The translations under genes were made by a program, and so were the position numbers. DNA of 64,000 bases from DASPKM01 sp036402175 (lineage in GTDB: Bacteria; Bacteroidota; Bacteroidia; Chitinophagales; Chitinophagaceae), in assembly GCA_036402175.1 (NCBI GenBank), contig DASWTK010000052.1, positions 1 to 64,000 of the forward strand, read 5' to 3'. Within the stretch, counting starts at the first letter, position 1. Every line of letters starts with the position of its first letter. Below are positions 17,871 to 26,868 of this stretch, in pieces. Under the pieces are notes generated by a model, which made no database searches, was not told the origin of the DNA, and worked only from the letters and a program-made list of their open reading frames with translations.

Positions 17871-18983
17871 TCCGTTTGTAAATATTCCTTTTAGTTGAAA
17901 GTCTTTGTCAAACCAAACCATTTCAGCATCGAACCCTTTTGCTATACGACCCAGTCTTTGATGCATGCTCAGCACACGTGCAGGATAAAGAGAAGCCATT
18001 CTGAACGATTCATCTTCCGCAATTCCCGCATGTTCTATACAGTTCTTTACAGCCTTCAGCATGGTAAGGGCGGAACCCGATAAAGTTCCATCGGGCATTA
18101 CATATTTATCGCCCTGCAGCCTGTGCTGATATACGCCACTGGTATTTTCTGTGACTGCGTCTGTTATAATGAAAAGTCGCTCACCCATGACCTTTTTAGC
18201 GATAGCGATCACAGGGTAATCTACATGATGACCATCAGGAATAATGCTTGCGTTTACATCTGGATGATGCATGATTGCTCCGGCCATTCCCGGCGCACGA
18301 TGTTGTAGTGGTGACATTGCATTGAATAGGTGCGTTGCCAGTTTAATGCCGCCATCAAATGCTTCCATGGCTTCACTGAACGTTGCGTTTGTATGACCTG
18401 CTGAAACAATAACCCCATGCTCCTGCAGGTAACTGATGATCTGGGGAGTGCATACTTCAGGAGCAAGCGTCATCATTTTTATAACGCCCATGCCCGGTCG
18501 CAGTAATTCTTCAACATCTTTAACAGAAGGTTTTCTGATATGTTCCGGTATATGCGCGCCGCGCCTCAGCGGATTGATATAGGGGCCTTCCAGGTGAAGT
18601 CCCGCAACTCCGGTCAGTCCTTTTTGCCAGTATTCACGTACGGCTTCAATTGCCGCGATCATTATTTCCTGTGAATTGGTTGCTACCGTGGGCAGTATAA
18701 GCGTTGCGCCGCCGGAGCGCGAATATTCTACAGTTGCGTTCAATGCATCCAGAGAGGGATGTTCGCCAAAAAGTTTGCCGTTTCCACCATACAGCTGAAT
18801 GTCGATGAAGGCCGGCACCAGCAAACCACCTTCAAGGTTAATTTCATTCCCCATCGGCATATCTAATACAGCAGCCTTCTTTTCACCGACTGAAATGATG
18901 GTGGATTGCTGTACTTCGACAACTGCATCTTCCAGGAATTCGTCACCGGTAAAAATCCGGCCATTATAAAGAACTGTTCTCAT
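17847..18983 (-). CDS. nagA: N-acetylglucosamine-6-phosphate deacetylase
   Basis: A 378-residue amidohydrolase that removes acetate from GlcNAc-6-P in amino-sugar recycling. Motifs: HLEGPYINPLRRGAH, SAGHTNATF, HLFNAMSPLQHRAPG, and the catalytic Asp in ITDAVTENTSG. The start codon overlaps the stop of the upstream omega-amidase gene (ATGA), so translation is probably coupled. Its end overlaps the convergent S41 gene by 24 bp. Confidence 0.94.
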   Translation of the reverse strand: MRTVLYNGRIFTGDEFLEDAVVEVQQSTIISVGEKKAAVLDMPMGNEINLEGGLLVPAFIDIQLYGGNGKLFGEHPSLDALNATVEYSRSGGATLILPTVATNSQEIMIAAIEAVREYWQKGLTGVAGLHLEGPYINPLRRGAHIPEHIRKPSVKDVEELLRPGMGVIKMMTLAPEVCTPQIISYLQEHGVIVSAGHTNATFSEAMEAFDGGIKLATHLFNAMSPLQHRAPGMAGAIMHHPDVNASIIPDGHHVDYPVIAIAKKVMGERLFIITDAVTENTSGVYQHRLQGDKYVMPDGTLSGSALTMLKAVKNCIEHAGIAEDESFRMASLYPARVLSMHQRLGRIAKGFDAEMVWFDKDFQLKGIFTNGSFTRIAG

Positions 18984-19783
18984 TCAACCTTTTCTTCGAT
19001 GGGGTTCAGTATTCTGAATTCGTCGGCGTCTTTCCAGAATGGAAATTTGCTTCTGACCTCATCCAGCAATTCCTTTGTTATTGTGTGGGTATGTACATCT
19101 TCCTCATGCGCCTTCTCATAAATCACTTCACCAAGCGGATCAACGATCATTGAATTGCCGATATAATAAATATCATTTCCATCGGTACCCACTCTGTTCA
19201 CACCAACCACGTATGCCTGATTTTCTATGGCCCTTGCCTGCAACAATGTTTTCCACGCATGGTTGCGTCTTTCCGGCCAGTTTGCCACATACACTAGCAT
19301 ATCGTATTCTCCTTCGCTTCGCTGTCTTGCCCAAACCGGAAATCTCAGGTCATAACACACCTGCAGATTGATCTTCCATCCATTCACAGAAGCTATCATA
19401 CGCTTAGATCCCGATGCGAAATGCTGGTCCTCGCCGGCATACCCAAACCGGTGGCGCTTATCGTAATAACCATACTGACCATTCGGTAACATCCATACCA
19501 GACGGTTATAGTACAATCCATCGTCCTCTATGATAAGGCTTCCTGCTATGATCACTTTCTTTTCCTTTGCGATCTTCTGCATCCACTGAACGGAAGGGCC
19601 ATCCATTTTTTCGGCCAATACTTTGGGACGCATGCTGAAGCCCGTGTTGAACATCTCGGGCAGAAATATCACATTTGATTTCCGATCAGCAGCATTGATC
19701 TTTTCTTCGAACATCTTCAGATTGGCAGCTTTATCTTCCCAATGAAGATCTGACTGAATTAAGGTTATTGAAAGTGTGGACAT
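18980..19783 (-). CDS. Nitrilase-fold omega-amidase-like protein
   Basis: A 267-residue member of the carbon-nitrogen hydrolase family, closest in pattern to omega-amidase (Nit2/YafV), which hydrolyses alpha-ketoglutaramate in metabolite repair. The Glu-Lys-Cys triad is visible: Glu in FLPEMFNTGFS, Lys in YYDKRHRF, and Cys in QVCYDLRFPVWARQ. The frame is open from 19909, but the family N-terminus (MSTLSITLIQSDLHWEDK) begins at 19783, and the longer version would overlap the LpxR-like gene. It overlaps nagA by 4 bp. Confidence 0.9.
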   Translation of the reverse strand: MSTLSITLIQSDLHWEDKAANLKMFEEKINAADRKSNVIFLPEMFNTGFSMRPKVLAEKMDGPSVQWMQKIAKEKKVIIAGSLIIEDDGLYYNRLVWMLPNGQYGYYDKRHRFGYAGEDQHFASGSKRMIASVNGWKINLQVCYDLRFPVWARQRSEGEYDMLVYVANWPERRNHAWKTLLQARAIENQAYVVGVNRVGTDGNDIYYIGNSMIVDPLGEVIYEKAHEEDVHTHTITKELLDEVRSKFPFWKDADEFRILNPIEEKVE

Positions 19784-19806
19784 ATTCGTTCGTGCTGAAT
19801 GATAAA

Positions 19807-20772
19807 CTAATAAAACCGGTAAGCAAGTTGTACAGATCCATAGTTTTCCTTTCTCCTCATTCCACGTGCCTCCCGGGTGCGATGTACCACAGCAAAAATT
19901 ATACTGCATCTGTCCTGTGCAAACATTAATCCCATCCTGTGCTGATAAAGCCAGGGTTGAAGTTCCGCCCTGACCGGACCCTTATCGCTTCGGAAAAGAC
20001 CGCCCTGTAAAGTTGCATTATATACCTGCAACATGACTTCCGGTTGATAAAAAATAAAGAATTCGCTTTTGCGAAAATAACCGGCCTGCTCACGATGTAA
20101 CCTGCTGCTCCAGGCAACGGATTGGGAAGGCTTTTCCAAAAGTCCGATCCGCAAAAGCAAGCCTGCAACCCCATTGGTAAATGTATTACCCGCACTTGCT
20201 TTTACGATTGCATTCAGGTCTAAGCCGGATCCGCGCCTGAGTTCACCGGTAACAGGATGTGTGTATTGCGCATGAATATTCAGGCCAAATTCATCTTTCA
20301 ATTGATAATCCCATCCCTCTACTTTGTAAATATTGATAAGATCGTGGTAAACACGCTGCGTTTGTTCAGCGCCTGAAGGTTTTCCAAGAATGCCCGCCGA
20401 TAAGCCGTATTGTAGATTCGCTTCGTTGCTGAAAAATCCCGAACGGGATGCCTTAACAAATAAATACCCCGCAAATGGCCGGTCCATTTGCTCAGGATCA
20501 GTGATGCTGTATTTGTATGGATTGAATATCATCTGGCCCAGCTCATAACGCATTATCACCTTGCCTGCTGAGCGCTTTTTTATTCCTGCCAGGTGCTGAA
20601 ATGAAAAATAAAACCCATTGGTATAATAACCATCTCGTTTTTGAAGCAGATAATTGTCGTTCTCTGTTGTGAAGCTGATCTCTTTAGAATAATGACCAGG
20701 CGCGCGCTGCGCAAACAACGACTGGCTTAACGCCATCATTACCAGAACCGGTATGATACTACGCAAACCCAT
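19807..20772 (-). CDS. LpxR-like outer-membrane lipid A deacylase family protein
   Basis: A 321-residue protein with a signal peptide (MGLRSIIPVLVMMAL, ending SLFAQ) and an alternating beta-barrel pattern. It matches the LpxR/DUF2219 family (TENDNYLLQKRDGYYTNG). LpxR is a calcium-dependent outer-membrane enzyme that removes the 3'-acyloxyacyl group of lipid A. The frame is open from 20820, but ATG 20772 gives the better signal peptide. It is upstream of the omega-amidase gene on the same strand (23 bp gap). Confidence 0.82.
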   Translation of the reverse strand: MGLRSIIPVLVMMALSQSLFAQRAPGHYSKEISFTTENDNYLLQKRDGYYTNGFYFSFQHLAGIKKRSAGKVIMRYELGQMIFNPYKYSITDPEQMDRPFAGYLFVKASRSGFFSNEANLQYGLSAGILGKPSGAEQTQRVYHDLINIYKVEGWDYQLKDEFGLNIHAQYTHPVTGELRRGSGLDLNAIVKASAGNTFTNGVAGLLLRIGLLEKPSQSVAWSSRLHREQAGYFRKSEFFIFYQPEVMLQVYNATLQGGLFRSDKGPVRAELQPWLYQHRMGLMFAQDRCSIIFAVVHRTREARGMRRKENYGSVQLAYRFY

Positions 20773-20862
20773 CCCTGAATTTTTATCAAAGTAAATTTTT
20801 TTTGACCGGTTAATCAACATTGAATTTCAGGCAATACAATTAAGAACGCCTTTGACGGGCAT

Positions 20863-21357
20863 TCAACCTTGGTTGTCTTCACCGTTGCCCAGCGGTTTTA
20901 ATACCACATCTATAAGCCTTGGTTCAAATCCTTTTTGCACCAGGTATGACCGGGTTTTTTGAAGCCTGATAAATCGGTTGCCTTCTTTTTTAAGGGTATT
21001 CCATTTTTTTTCGGCCAGTTTACGCAACAATTGCAGATAGGGCTCCTCTTCAATCTCTTCAAGGGCCCTGCGAATGCAATAATCACTCACGCGCCTTTGC
21101 TTCAACGCCTGGGCAATTTTTATCCTGCCCCAATGTTTAATGCGGAATTTTCCTCCGGCAAACTGAATGGCAAAACGTTCTTCGTTAAGGTAGTTTTCTT
21201 CAATCAACTGAGATATTGATTCCTCAACCTCCTGCTTCCGCAAATTGAAACTGTAAAGTTTTTCCTTCACCTCCTGGTGCGAACGATCCTGGTAACTGCA
21301 ATAATGACGAAGCTTTTGAAGCGCCTGCTCCTTGCTCAATTGTTGTCCGCGAAACAT
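20863..21357 (-). CDS. recX: RecX family regulatory protein
   Basis: A 164-residue helical protein with the three-helix RecX repeats (AL.KLRHYCSYQDRSHQEVKEKL, then EENYLNEERFA and GRIKIAQALKQRRVS). RecX binds RecA filaments and limits their assembly. recA is not in the window. It is the last gene of a minus-strand group, 33 bp after the protease-YbjN gene. Confidence 0.9.
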   Translation of the reverse strand: MFRGQQLSKEQALQKLRHYCSYQDRSHQEVKEKLYSFNLRKQEVEESISQLIEENYLNEERFAIQFAGGKFRIKHWGRIKIAQALKQRRVSDYCIRRALEEIEEEPYLQLLRKLAEKKWNTLKKEGNRFIRLQKTRSYLVQKGFEPRLIDVVLKPLGNGEDNQG

Positions 21358-21390
21358 CCGGCAAAATTAGCCGATAAAATTATTGGATGC

Positions 21391-22491
21391 TTATTCCTCC
21401 AGCCTCTCGGTACATCCGTATTCTTTCTTCAGCACATTATCGTATTCATCTGCTTTTTTAAAAAGGTGCCTGAAAAGGTTTGTACCGCTTTCCTTGTTGA
21501 TGTCGAGGTCGTAGATGATGCGCGAGAGCACAATGTTCTGATTCACGCAACTAAGCACCAGGCCGTTCATATTATAATTTTCCTGCAGCAGAAACGTATA
21601 AAGGGGAATTATCATCGAGCTGTCGGCGGGTAACTGGCATAGGTATGCGTCGCCGGCAATGAAATAATTTTCCTGGTTGTAATGTATTTTTATTTTGGCG
21701 CTGCCTTCTTTCACTTCCCACCTGTTTACTCCCTCCCTCGCAAGCTTCACATCCTTGCCCAGCTCACGGAGAATGTCCTCGATCATTTTGCCGATGCCTA
21801 CTGCCTCGACTTCTTTCTCCGGCAATTGCGGCAATTTAACTTCGGTACCGCAGGAAGGACAATACTTGCCTGAATCAATATTAGTTGCAAGCACCAACGT
21901 ATCGCAACTATGGCACCTGGTAGACGGCTTGCCGCGGTGCGGCGCATACAAAGCAAGGGCTGTGTGGAGATAACTAACCGGCAACGCAAATCCAAGATTA
22001 TCGCCTCCTTTGATAATAAAAGAATTTACTCCCAGCACTTCTCCTTTCTCATTTACCAGTGGCCCGCCGCTGTTACCCGGATTAATGGCTGCGTCAACCT
22101 GGATATACTTCAGACCACCGCGTATCCGGTCAACTTTTGAGATCACGCCCTGTGTGGCTGTATAAATAAGGTCGAACGGGTGTCCAAGCGCTACCACTTC
22201 GTCACCCTGTTTTATTCCATCATATTTTCCCAGTTGCACCGCGGGAAGGTCAACGCCTTGCGGGGGAGCTACGAACGCGAGGTCGTGCTTCTTGTCGGTA
22301 TACCATACGTGCGCCAGCTGCTTGTCAAAATCTTTTCCCGCAATGCTCACTTCCGCATTCTTGTCAACAACATGGTCGTTGGTGACAATGAGATCGAAGT
22401 CCCTGACATAAAAACCGGTGCCGGTTCCCGTTTGCGTTGCTATTTGTATGATGGCCTCTTCGAAACCCTCTATAACATTTCTGAAATCCAT
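21391..22491 (-). CDS. Cytoplasmic trypsin-like protease with zinc ribbon and YbjN-like domain
   Basis: A 366-residue protein without signal peptide or membrane segment. Residues 1-185 are a trypsin/HtrA-fold protease with an intact triad: His40 (VTNDHVV), Asp70 (KKHDLAF), Ser141 (NPGNSGGP). A four-cysteine zinc ribbon follows (CHSC at 193-196, CPSC at 211-214). Residues about 227-360 resemble the YbjN/type III chaperone-like fold (RWEVKEGSAKIKIHY, then LPADSSMIIPLYTFLLQEN). No PDZ domain is present. The upstream gene, 14 bp away, also looks YbjN-like, so the two probably work together. Role unknown. Confidence 0.82.
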   Translation of the reverse strand: MDFRNVIEGFEEAIIQIATQTGTGTGFYVRDFDLIVTNDHVVDKNAEVSIAGKDFDKQLAHVWYTDKKHDLAFVAPPQGVDLPAVQLGKYDGIKQGDEVVALGHPFDLIYTATQGVISKVDRIRGGLKYIQVDAAINPGNSGGPLVNEKGEVLGVNSFIIKGGDNLGFALPVSYLHTALALYAPHRGKPSTRCHSCDTLVLATNIDSGKYCPSCGTEVKLPQLPEKEVEAVGIGKMIEDILRELGKDVKLAREGVNRWEVKEGSAKIKIHYNQENYFIAGDAYLCQLPADSSMIIPLYTFLLQENYNMNGLVLSCVNQNIVLSRIIYDLDINKESGTNLFRHLFKKADEYDNVLKKEYGCTERLEE

Positions 22492-22505
22492 TCCTGATTA
22501 CTTTT

Positions 22506-23816
22506 CTAATCGAATCGCAGATTGGTCAATTCTTTGGTAAATGAATAATTAAATCCGAGCAGACTGTCGAAACGCAGTGACTCCAGGTTGAATTGCAGCC
22601 TGGGATATTTCGATGTCCACTCATTAATGATCTCTTCTATTTCTTCCGTCACTTCTTCTTTTTCAATTTCCTTTCGTTCTGCATTATAATACGTTTTGCT
22701 GAACCCAAGCGCTTTAAAATAATCGTTATAATTTATATTCATATACAACCTGACCAGGTCGGAAAGTGGTTTGGGCAGGCTGTATGAATACTGGCAGTAT
22801 GTGATCCCATACTCCGCAATCTTGCTGGCGATGAAAGGATAATTGTTTTCCCTGTACCAGCTCAGGTTCTGATGTGCTGTTTTGATAGCGTCAACCACGG
22901 TCTTATAACTCTGTGGTGTTACAATGGAAAATGTATGCCTTGATCTGAACAGAAAAGGGAAAACCTGCTCCCTCGTTTTTGACTGAAGTTTGTGAAACGC
23001 TTCAATCATGCTGCGGTTCTTTTCCGCAACTGCTTTGTTATCCTTTTTAAAATAGATATCAGAAATCCCTTCCAGCTCATTCATTAGCGGACCTTCGGGT
23101 ATGATCAGATAGTCGATACGGTAAACAAGCGTGAGTAGCAGGTAAGATATTCCTCCGGATAATTTATCCTGGTCAAGGGAGGCCGCATACTCCAGGACAT
23201 CTCTGATCCATTTTTGCATGAACTGATACCGCACTTCTTTTTCCTGATCCGTGGGTTGAAGGATGTGCCCGGTATCTGTTGCTTCAAGAACGGCGAAGTT
23301 CTGCACCAGCAGGTCATCCTGCTTATCTGCCTTGGTGGCCAGCTCCCGCAGTCCGTAATACAATTTATTGGGTGTTGCAGTATTCAGATCTGTGTCGAAA
23401 CGCATGCACAGGCTGTCGCCATTCAATGCGTAACGACTATAATACAGATTAAAATTCATTTCAAGCAAACGGCGCATAACCGGTATCGCAGATCGCGGCA
23501 TCCGGGCAAGCGTTACCTCGGCATTGAGATGCTTGTCGTCATAAGTTCCGCGAACGATCTTGGATCCCTGGTAAAGCTCAAACTTTCCCTTTTCGCCATT
23601 TCGCTCGTGCACTACATTCTGCTGCGTGTCGTCGAGCAGGTAATCGAAAAAGGCATCGAGGCATTCCTGTTTTTTGTTTTCACGGAACAGTTTTTCAGCT
23701 TCAGTCCATCGGGCAATTTTAGAAACGGTCTTGTTATTATCGGAATATCTTCCAATTGCGACATCCGGATCATCTGCTTCTTTTTTTCTTGACCAGCCAA
23801 ACAGCTTTCCTAACAT
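22506..23816 (-). CDS. YbjN-like protein, unknown function
   Basis: A 436-residue soluble protein. Residues about 55-200 resemble a YbjN/type III secretion chaperone-like domain (GKFELYQGSKIVRGTYDD, then PRSAIPVMRRLLEMNF), and a second, weaker copy may lie further on (about 250-380). The frame opens at 23906, but I place the start at ATG 23816 (MLGKLFGWSRKKEADD), which the translated composition supports. It lies 14 bp upstream of the protease-YbjN gene and probably forms an operon with it and recX. The domain calls rest on pattern only. Confidence 0.7.
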   Translation of the reverse strand: MLGKLFGWSRKKEADDPDVAIGRYSDNNKTVSKIARWTEAEKLFRENKKQECLDAFFDYLLDDTQQNVVHERNGEKGKFELYQGSKIVRGTYDDKHLNAEVTLARMPRSAIPVMRRLLEMNFNLYYSRYALNGDSLCMRFDTDLNTATPNKLYYGLRELATKADKQDDLLVQNFAVLEATDTGHILQPTDQEKEVRYQFMQKWIRDVLEYAASLDQDKLSGGISYLLLTLVYRIDYLIIPEGPLMNELEGISDIYFKKDNKAVAEKNRSMIEAFHKLQSKTREQVFPFLFRSRHTFSIVTPQSYKTVVDAIKTAHQNLSWYRENNYPFIASKIAEYGITYCQYSYSLPKPLSDLVRLYMNINYNDYFKALGFSKTYYNAERKEIEKEEVTEEIEEIINEWTSKYPRLQFNLESLRFDSLLGFNYSFTKELTNLRFD

Positions 23817-23914
23817 GCGATTGTATTTGCAATCTGGCAAGTTACAAATTCTCTTCTTGTCAGGAGGGTGTGCATGACACATGAATTGTGTACATTGAAG
23901 GCACATTTTTTTTC

Positions 23915-24319
23915 ATGGCAAAAGAAAAAATCATCTACACCTGCGCCCGCTTAACAGGCATATTGTTGCTTGGCGCTACCGTTTTACATGCTACTCTTGG
24001 GACAGCCGAAGTGCTCACCGCAATTAAGACGGGAGACGTACGGGCAGGCATGGCTGATACTTTTCGTTCAGTCTGGATATTCAGTTCAATCATGCTTTTA
24101 TTATCAGCCATCTGGACCTTATTTCTTGCTGGTGAACTGCGACTATTGAAAAGAAGGGCCTGGTGGCAGGGTGTTTTTCTTGGATTGGGATATGCCGGCG
24201 GGGCAATAGCATGCATGGCGTTTGCAGGAATTCATGCGCACCTGGTTGCGTTTACTTTCACCGGACTTTTGCTGCTTGTTCCACTGATAGTGTGGGCGGG
24301 GTATTTTCGTGCTCTTTAA
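23915..24319 (+). CDS. Small four-helix membrane protein, unknown function
   Basis: A 134-residue protein with four predicted membrane segments and short loops. The start is placed at ATG 23915 (MAKEKIIYTCARLTG); the frame is open from 23888. It is divergent from the YbjN-like gene with about 100 bp between start codons, and lies about 90 bp before dnaN. The family is not recognised. Confidence 0.7.
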   Translation: MAKEKIIYTCARLTGILLLGATVLHATLGTAEVLTAIKTGDVRAGMADTFRSVWIFSSIMLLLSAIWTLFLAGELRLLKRRAWWQGVFLGLGYAGGAIACMAFAGIHAHLVAFTFTGLLLLVPLIVWAGYFRAL

Positions 24320-24369
24320 CATTAAATCCACCTTTTGCGCATACCGCTTTTAAGTAATATAAAAATCAG

Positions 24370-24377
24370 TAGTTTCG
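24370..24377 (+). promoter_or_regulatory. -7-like element before dnaN
   Basis: TAGTTTCG matches the TAnnTTCG variant seen before several genes here and lies 33 bp before the dnaN start. No good -33 TTG was found at the usual distance. Confidence 0.35.
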
Positions 24378-24410
24378 CCACTATTGCCTTAATAAATTGA
24401 CCCTACATAT

Positions 24411-25526
24411 ATGAAGTTCATCGTTTCCTCTTCAGCCCTGCTTAAGCAACTGCAACAGATCAGCGGTGTTATCAATGCCAACACGGTTTTGCCTATCCTG
24501 GAAGATTTTTTGTTTGAAGTAGAAAAGAACAGGCTTACGGTTGTTGCAACCGATCTGGAAACTGTTATGAAAGTTCAGATGGATGTGGAGTCAAAAGAAA
24601 GCGGAAGGGTTTGTATACCTGCCAAGATCCTGATGGATTCGCTCAAGAACATAGCCGATCAGCCACTAACCTTCAATATAGATAAACATTTCGCTGTAGA
24701 GATCACTTCTGATAACGGAAAATACAAGGTAATGGGAGAGAATCCCGATAATTTTCCGAAAGAGCCTGTCGCGGATGATACCACTTCATTCAACATTTCT
24801 TCCACGGCTTTGCTTACCGCCATCAATAAAACCCTGTTCGCCGTTAGCAACGACGACCTGAGGCCGGCAATGACGGGAGTGTATTTTGAAATGGACAAAA
24901 AAGGCCTGCAGTTCGTTTCTACCGATGCGCACCGGCTGGTACGTTTTAAAAGAAAAGATGTAAGCTGTCCGAAGACCGATTCACTTATTGTTCCCAAGAA
25001 ACCACTTAATCTTCTTAAATCAGCCCTGCCCGATAATGAAGATGAACTGACGGTAAATTATAACAGCAATCATCTGTTTGTAACGCATGGCACAACACAG
25101 ATGACCTGCCGGCTGATCGACGCCCGTTTCCCGGATTATAAAGTTGTGATCCCTTCTGATAACCCATATAAATTAACCGTCAGCAAAAATGACTTCCAGA
25201 GCGCGCTCCGCCGCGTGAGTGTGTTCAGCAACAAAAGCACCAACCAGGTAGTACTTAACATTACCGGCAGCGAATTGCAACTGGCAGCGCAGGATGTTGA
25301 TTTCAGCTTTGAAGGAACCGAGCGCATGAAATGCCAGTACGATGGTGAAGATCTGCAGATTGCTTTCAATGCCCGCTTTCTCATAGAAATGCTGAACGCA
25401 ACAGACAGCGATGAAGTCAGGGTTGAATTATCTACCTCCACCAAAGCCGGTATTATCAAACCAGTAGAGCAGGATGGAAATGAGGAGCTGCTGATGCTGG
25501 TAATGCCGCTGATGCTGAATAGTTAA
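24411..25526 (+). CDS. dnaN: DNA polymerase III beta sliding clamp
   Basis: A 371-residue beta clamp, usual length for the family. It has the three-domain repeat pattern, with MKFIVSSSALLKQLQQISGVI at the N-terminus, the conserved FSTDAHRL-like segment (FVSTDAHRLVRF) and a C-terminal LVMPLMLNS typical of DnaN ends. It holds the replicative polymerase on DNA. The next gene begins at its last base (TAATG), indicating coupling. dnaA and recF are not adjacent. Confidence 0.96.
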   Translation: MKFIVSSSALLKQLQQISGVINANTVLPILEDFLFEVEKNRLTVVATDLETVMKVQMDVESKESGRVCIPAKILMDSLKNIADQPLTFNIDKHFAVEITSDNGKYKVMGENPDNFPKEPVADDTTSFNISSTALLTAINKTLFAVSNDDLRPAMTGVYFEMDKKGLQFVSTDAHRLVRFKRKDVSCPKTDSLIVPKKPLNLLKSALPDNEDELTVNYNSNHLFVTHGTTQMTCRLIDARFPDYKVVIPSDNPYKLTVSKNDFQSALRRVSVFSNKSTNQVVLNITGSELQLAAQDVDFSFEGTERMKCQYDGEDLQIAFNARFLIEMLNATDSDEVRVELSTSTKAGIIKPVEQDGNEELLMLVMPLMLNS

Positions 25527-25939
25527 TGAACTATATCTCTATCCGCTCCTTCGATAATTACCTGTACGCGAACATCCTCCTCAACCGTCTTAAAGATGAA
25601 GGATTTGATTGTTACCTCAAGGATGAGAATACAATCACTATCGATCCGCTTTTAAGTCCGGCCATTGGTGGAATGAAGCTGATGGTACCTGAGCCCGAGG
25701 TTCCCAGGGCTAACGCTTTGCTTGAACAGATCGAGAATGAATATGTATCAACCATTCCCTGCCCCGGCTGCGGTCAGAAAACACTACAGCGACTAAGCAA
25801 GGCAGATGTGCCGAAAAATTTTTTCACCGCGCTTATTTACCAGCTTTTCATGGGAACAACCCGGAACGAAGAGCGGTTTTACAGGTGCAGCAATTGTGGT
25901 CTGAAGCTGAACGAACTGCCCGGTTTTAACGATGAATAA
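25526..25939 (+). CDS. DUF2007 domain protein with zinc-ribbon cysteines
   Basis: A 137-residue protein. The N-terminal 70 residues match DUF2007 (putative signal-transducing fold, IRSFDNYLYANILLNRLKDEG). The C-terminal part has two CxxC pairs (CPGC and CSNC) that probably bind zinc. It shares its first base with the dnaN stop (TAATG) and is therefore probably translated with dnaN. Function unknown. Confidence 0.85.
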   Translation: MNYISIRSFDNYLYANILLNRLKDEGFDCYLKDENTITIDPLLSPAIGGMKLMVPEPEVPRANALLEQIENEYVSTIPCPGCGQKTLQRLSKADVPKNFFTALIYQLFMGTTRNEERFYRCSNCGLKLNELPGFNDE

Positions 25940-26002
25940 GCGCACCCGCGTTGGTATCTTCCTCATTAAAATCGTAACTTGATCATTGAAACGTGGGCCT
26001 TA

Positions 26003-26863
26003 ATGAATGCTTTAGTAGATTTTTTTGAACACATTTCTCCCCTTACCCGCTCTCTTCTCCTGGCTGGAGGACTGATGTTCTTTTGGATACTGGAAGGCGC
26101 CATTCCGCTTTTCCGGCTGCATTACCGGAAGATCCGTCATGCAGGCCTGAACCTGTTCTTCACTTTGACCACCGTAATTGTAAACTTCGCATTCGCATTA
26201 CTGATAGTAGAAGCCAGTTCGGAAGTGACCGCCAGGCAGTTTGGATTATTGTACCTGGTTCAACTACCCTTATGGCTTTTTATATTGCTGGGGCTGATGC
26301 TGCTTGACCTCATCAGCGCCTACTGGATCCATTTTATACAGCACAAAGTAAAATGGATGTGGAAGTTCCACCTGGTACATCATACCGACACCTGGGTGGA
26401 TACCACAACGGCCAACCGCCACCATCCCGGCGAAAGCGTCTTTCGCGTATGCTTCACCCTGCTTGCCGTGATCGTTGCCGGTGCACCGCTATGGCTGGTA
26501 TTCCTGTACCAGTCATTATCGGCCGCTTTTTCGCAGTTCAATCACGCTAATATTCGAATGCCGCGCTGGATTGATCACGCCTTGAGCTATGTAATTGTTT
26601 CTCCCAATATGCACAAAGTGCATCACCATAATTCGCAACCGCTGACTGATACTAACTATGGAAACATCTTCTCGATCTGGGACCGGTTGTTTGGTACTTT
26701 CGTTTATGTAAAAGATGTGAATACATTGCGATATGGTATCGATACCCATCCTAATGAAGAAGAACACAACCGGGTGGGCAATCTGTTGAAAATACCTTTC
26801 CAGGAATACCGTGCCCCGGTTGGCAGCAAGTTCAGTGAAACATCCCCCAAACCCGAAAACTAA
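26003..26863 (+). CDS. Sterol desaturase/fatty acid hydroxylase superfamily protein
   Basis: A 286-residue membrane protein with about four helices and the eight-histidine di-iron signature: HFIQH, HLVHHTD, NRHHP and HKVHHHN. It probably hydroxylates or desaturates a lipid; no substrate is implied by the neighbours. The open frame begins at a TTG (25979), but ATG 26003 is the better start. Confidence 0.9.
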   Translation: MNALVDFFEHISPLTRSLLLAGGLMFFWILEGAIPLFRLHYRKIRHAGLNLFFTLTTVIVNFAFALLIVEASSEVTARQFGLLYLVQLPLWLFILLGLMLLDLISAYWIHFIQHKVKWMWKFHLVHHTDTWVDTTTANRHHPGESVFRVCFTLLAVIVAGAPLWLVFLYQSLSAAFSQFNHANIRMPRWIDHALSYVIVSPNMHKVHHHNSQPLTDTNYGNIFSIWDRLFGTFVYVKDVNTLRYGIDTHPNEEEHNRVGNLLKIPFQEYRAPVGSKFSETSPKPEN

Positions 26864-26868
26864 AGATC

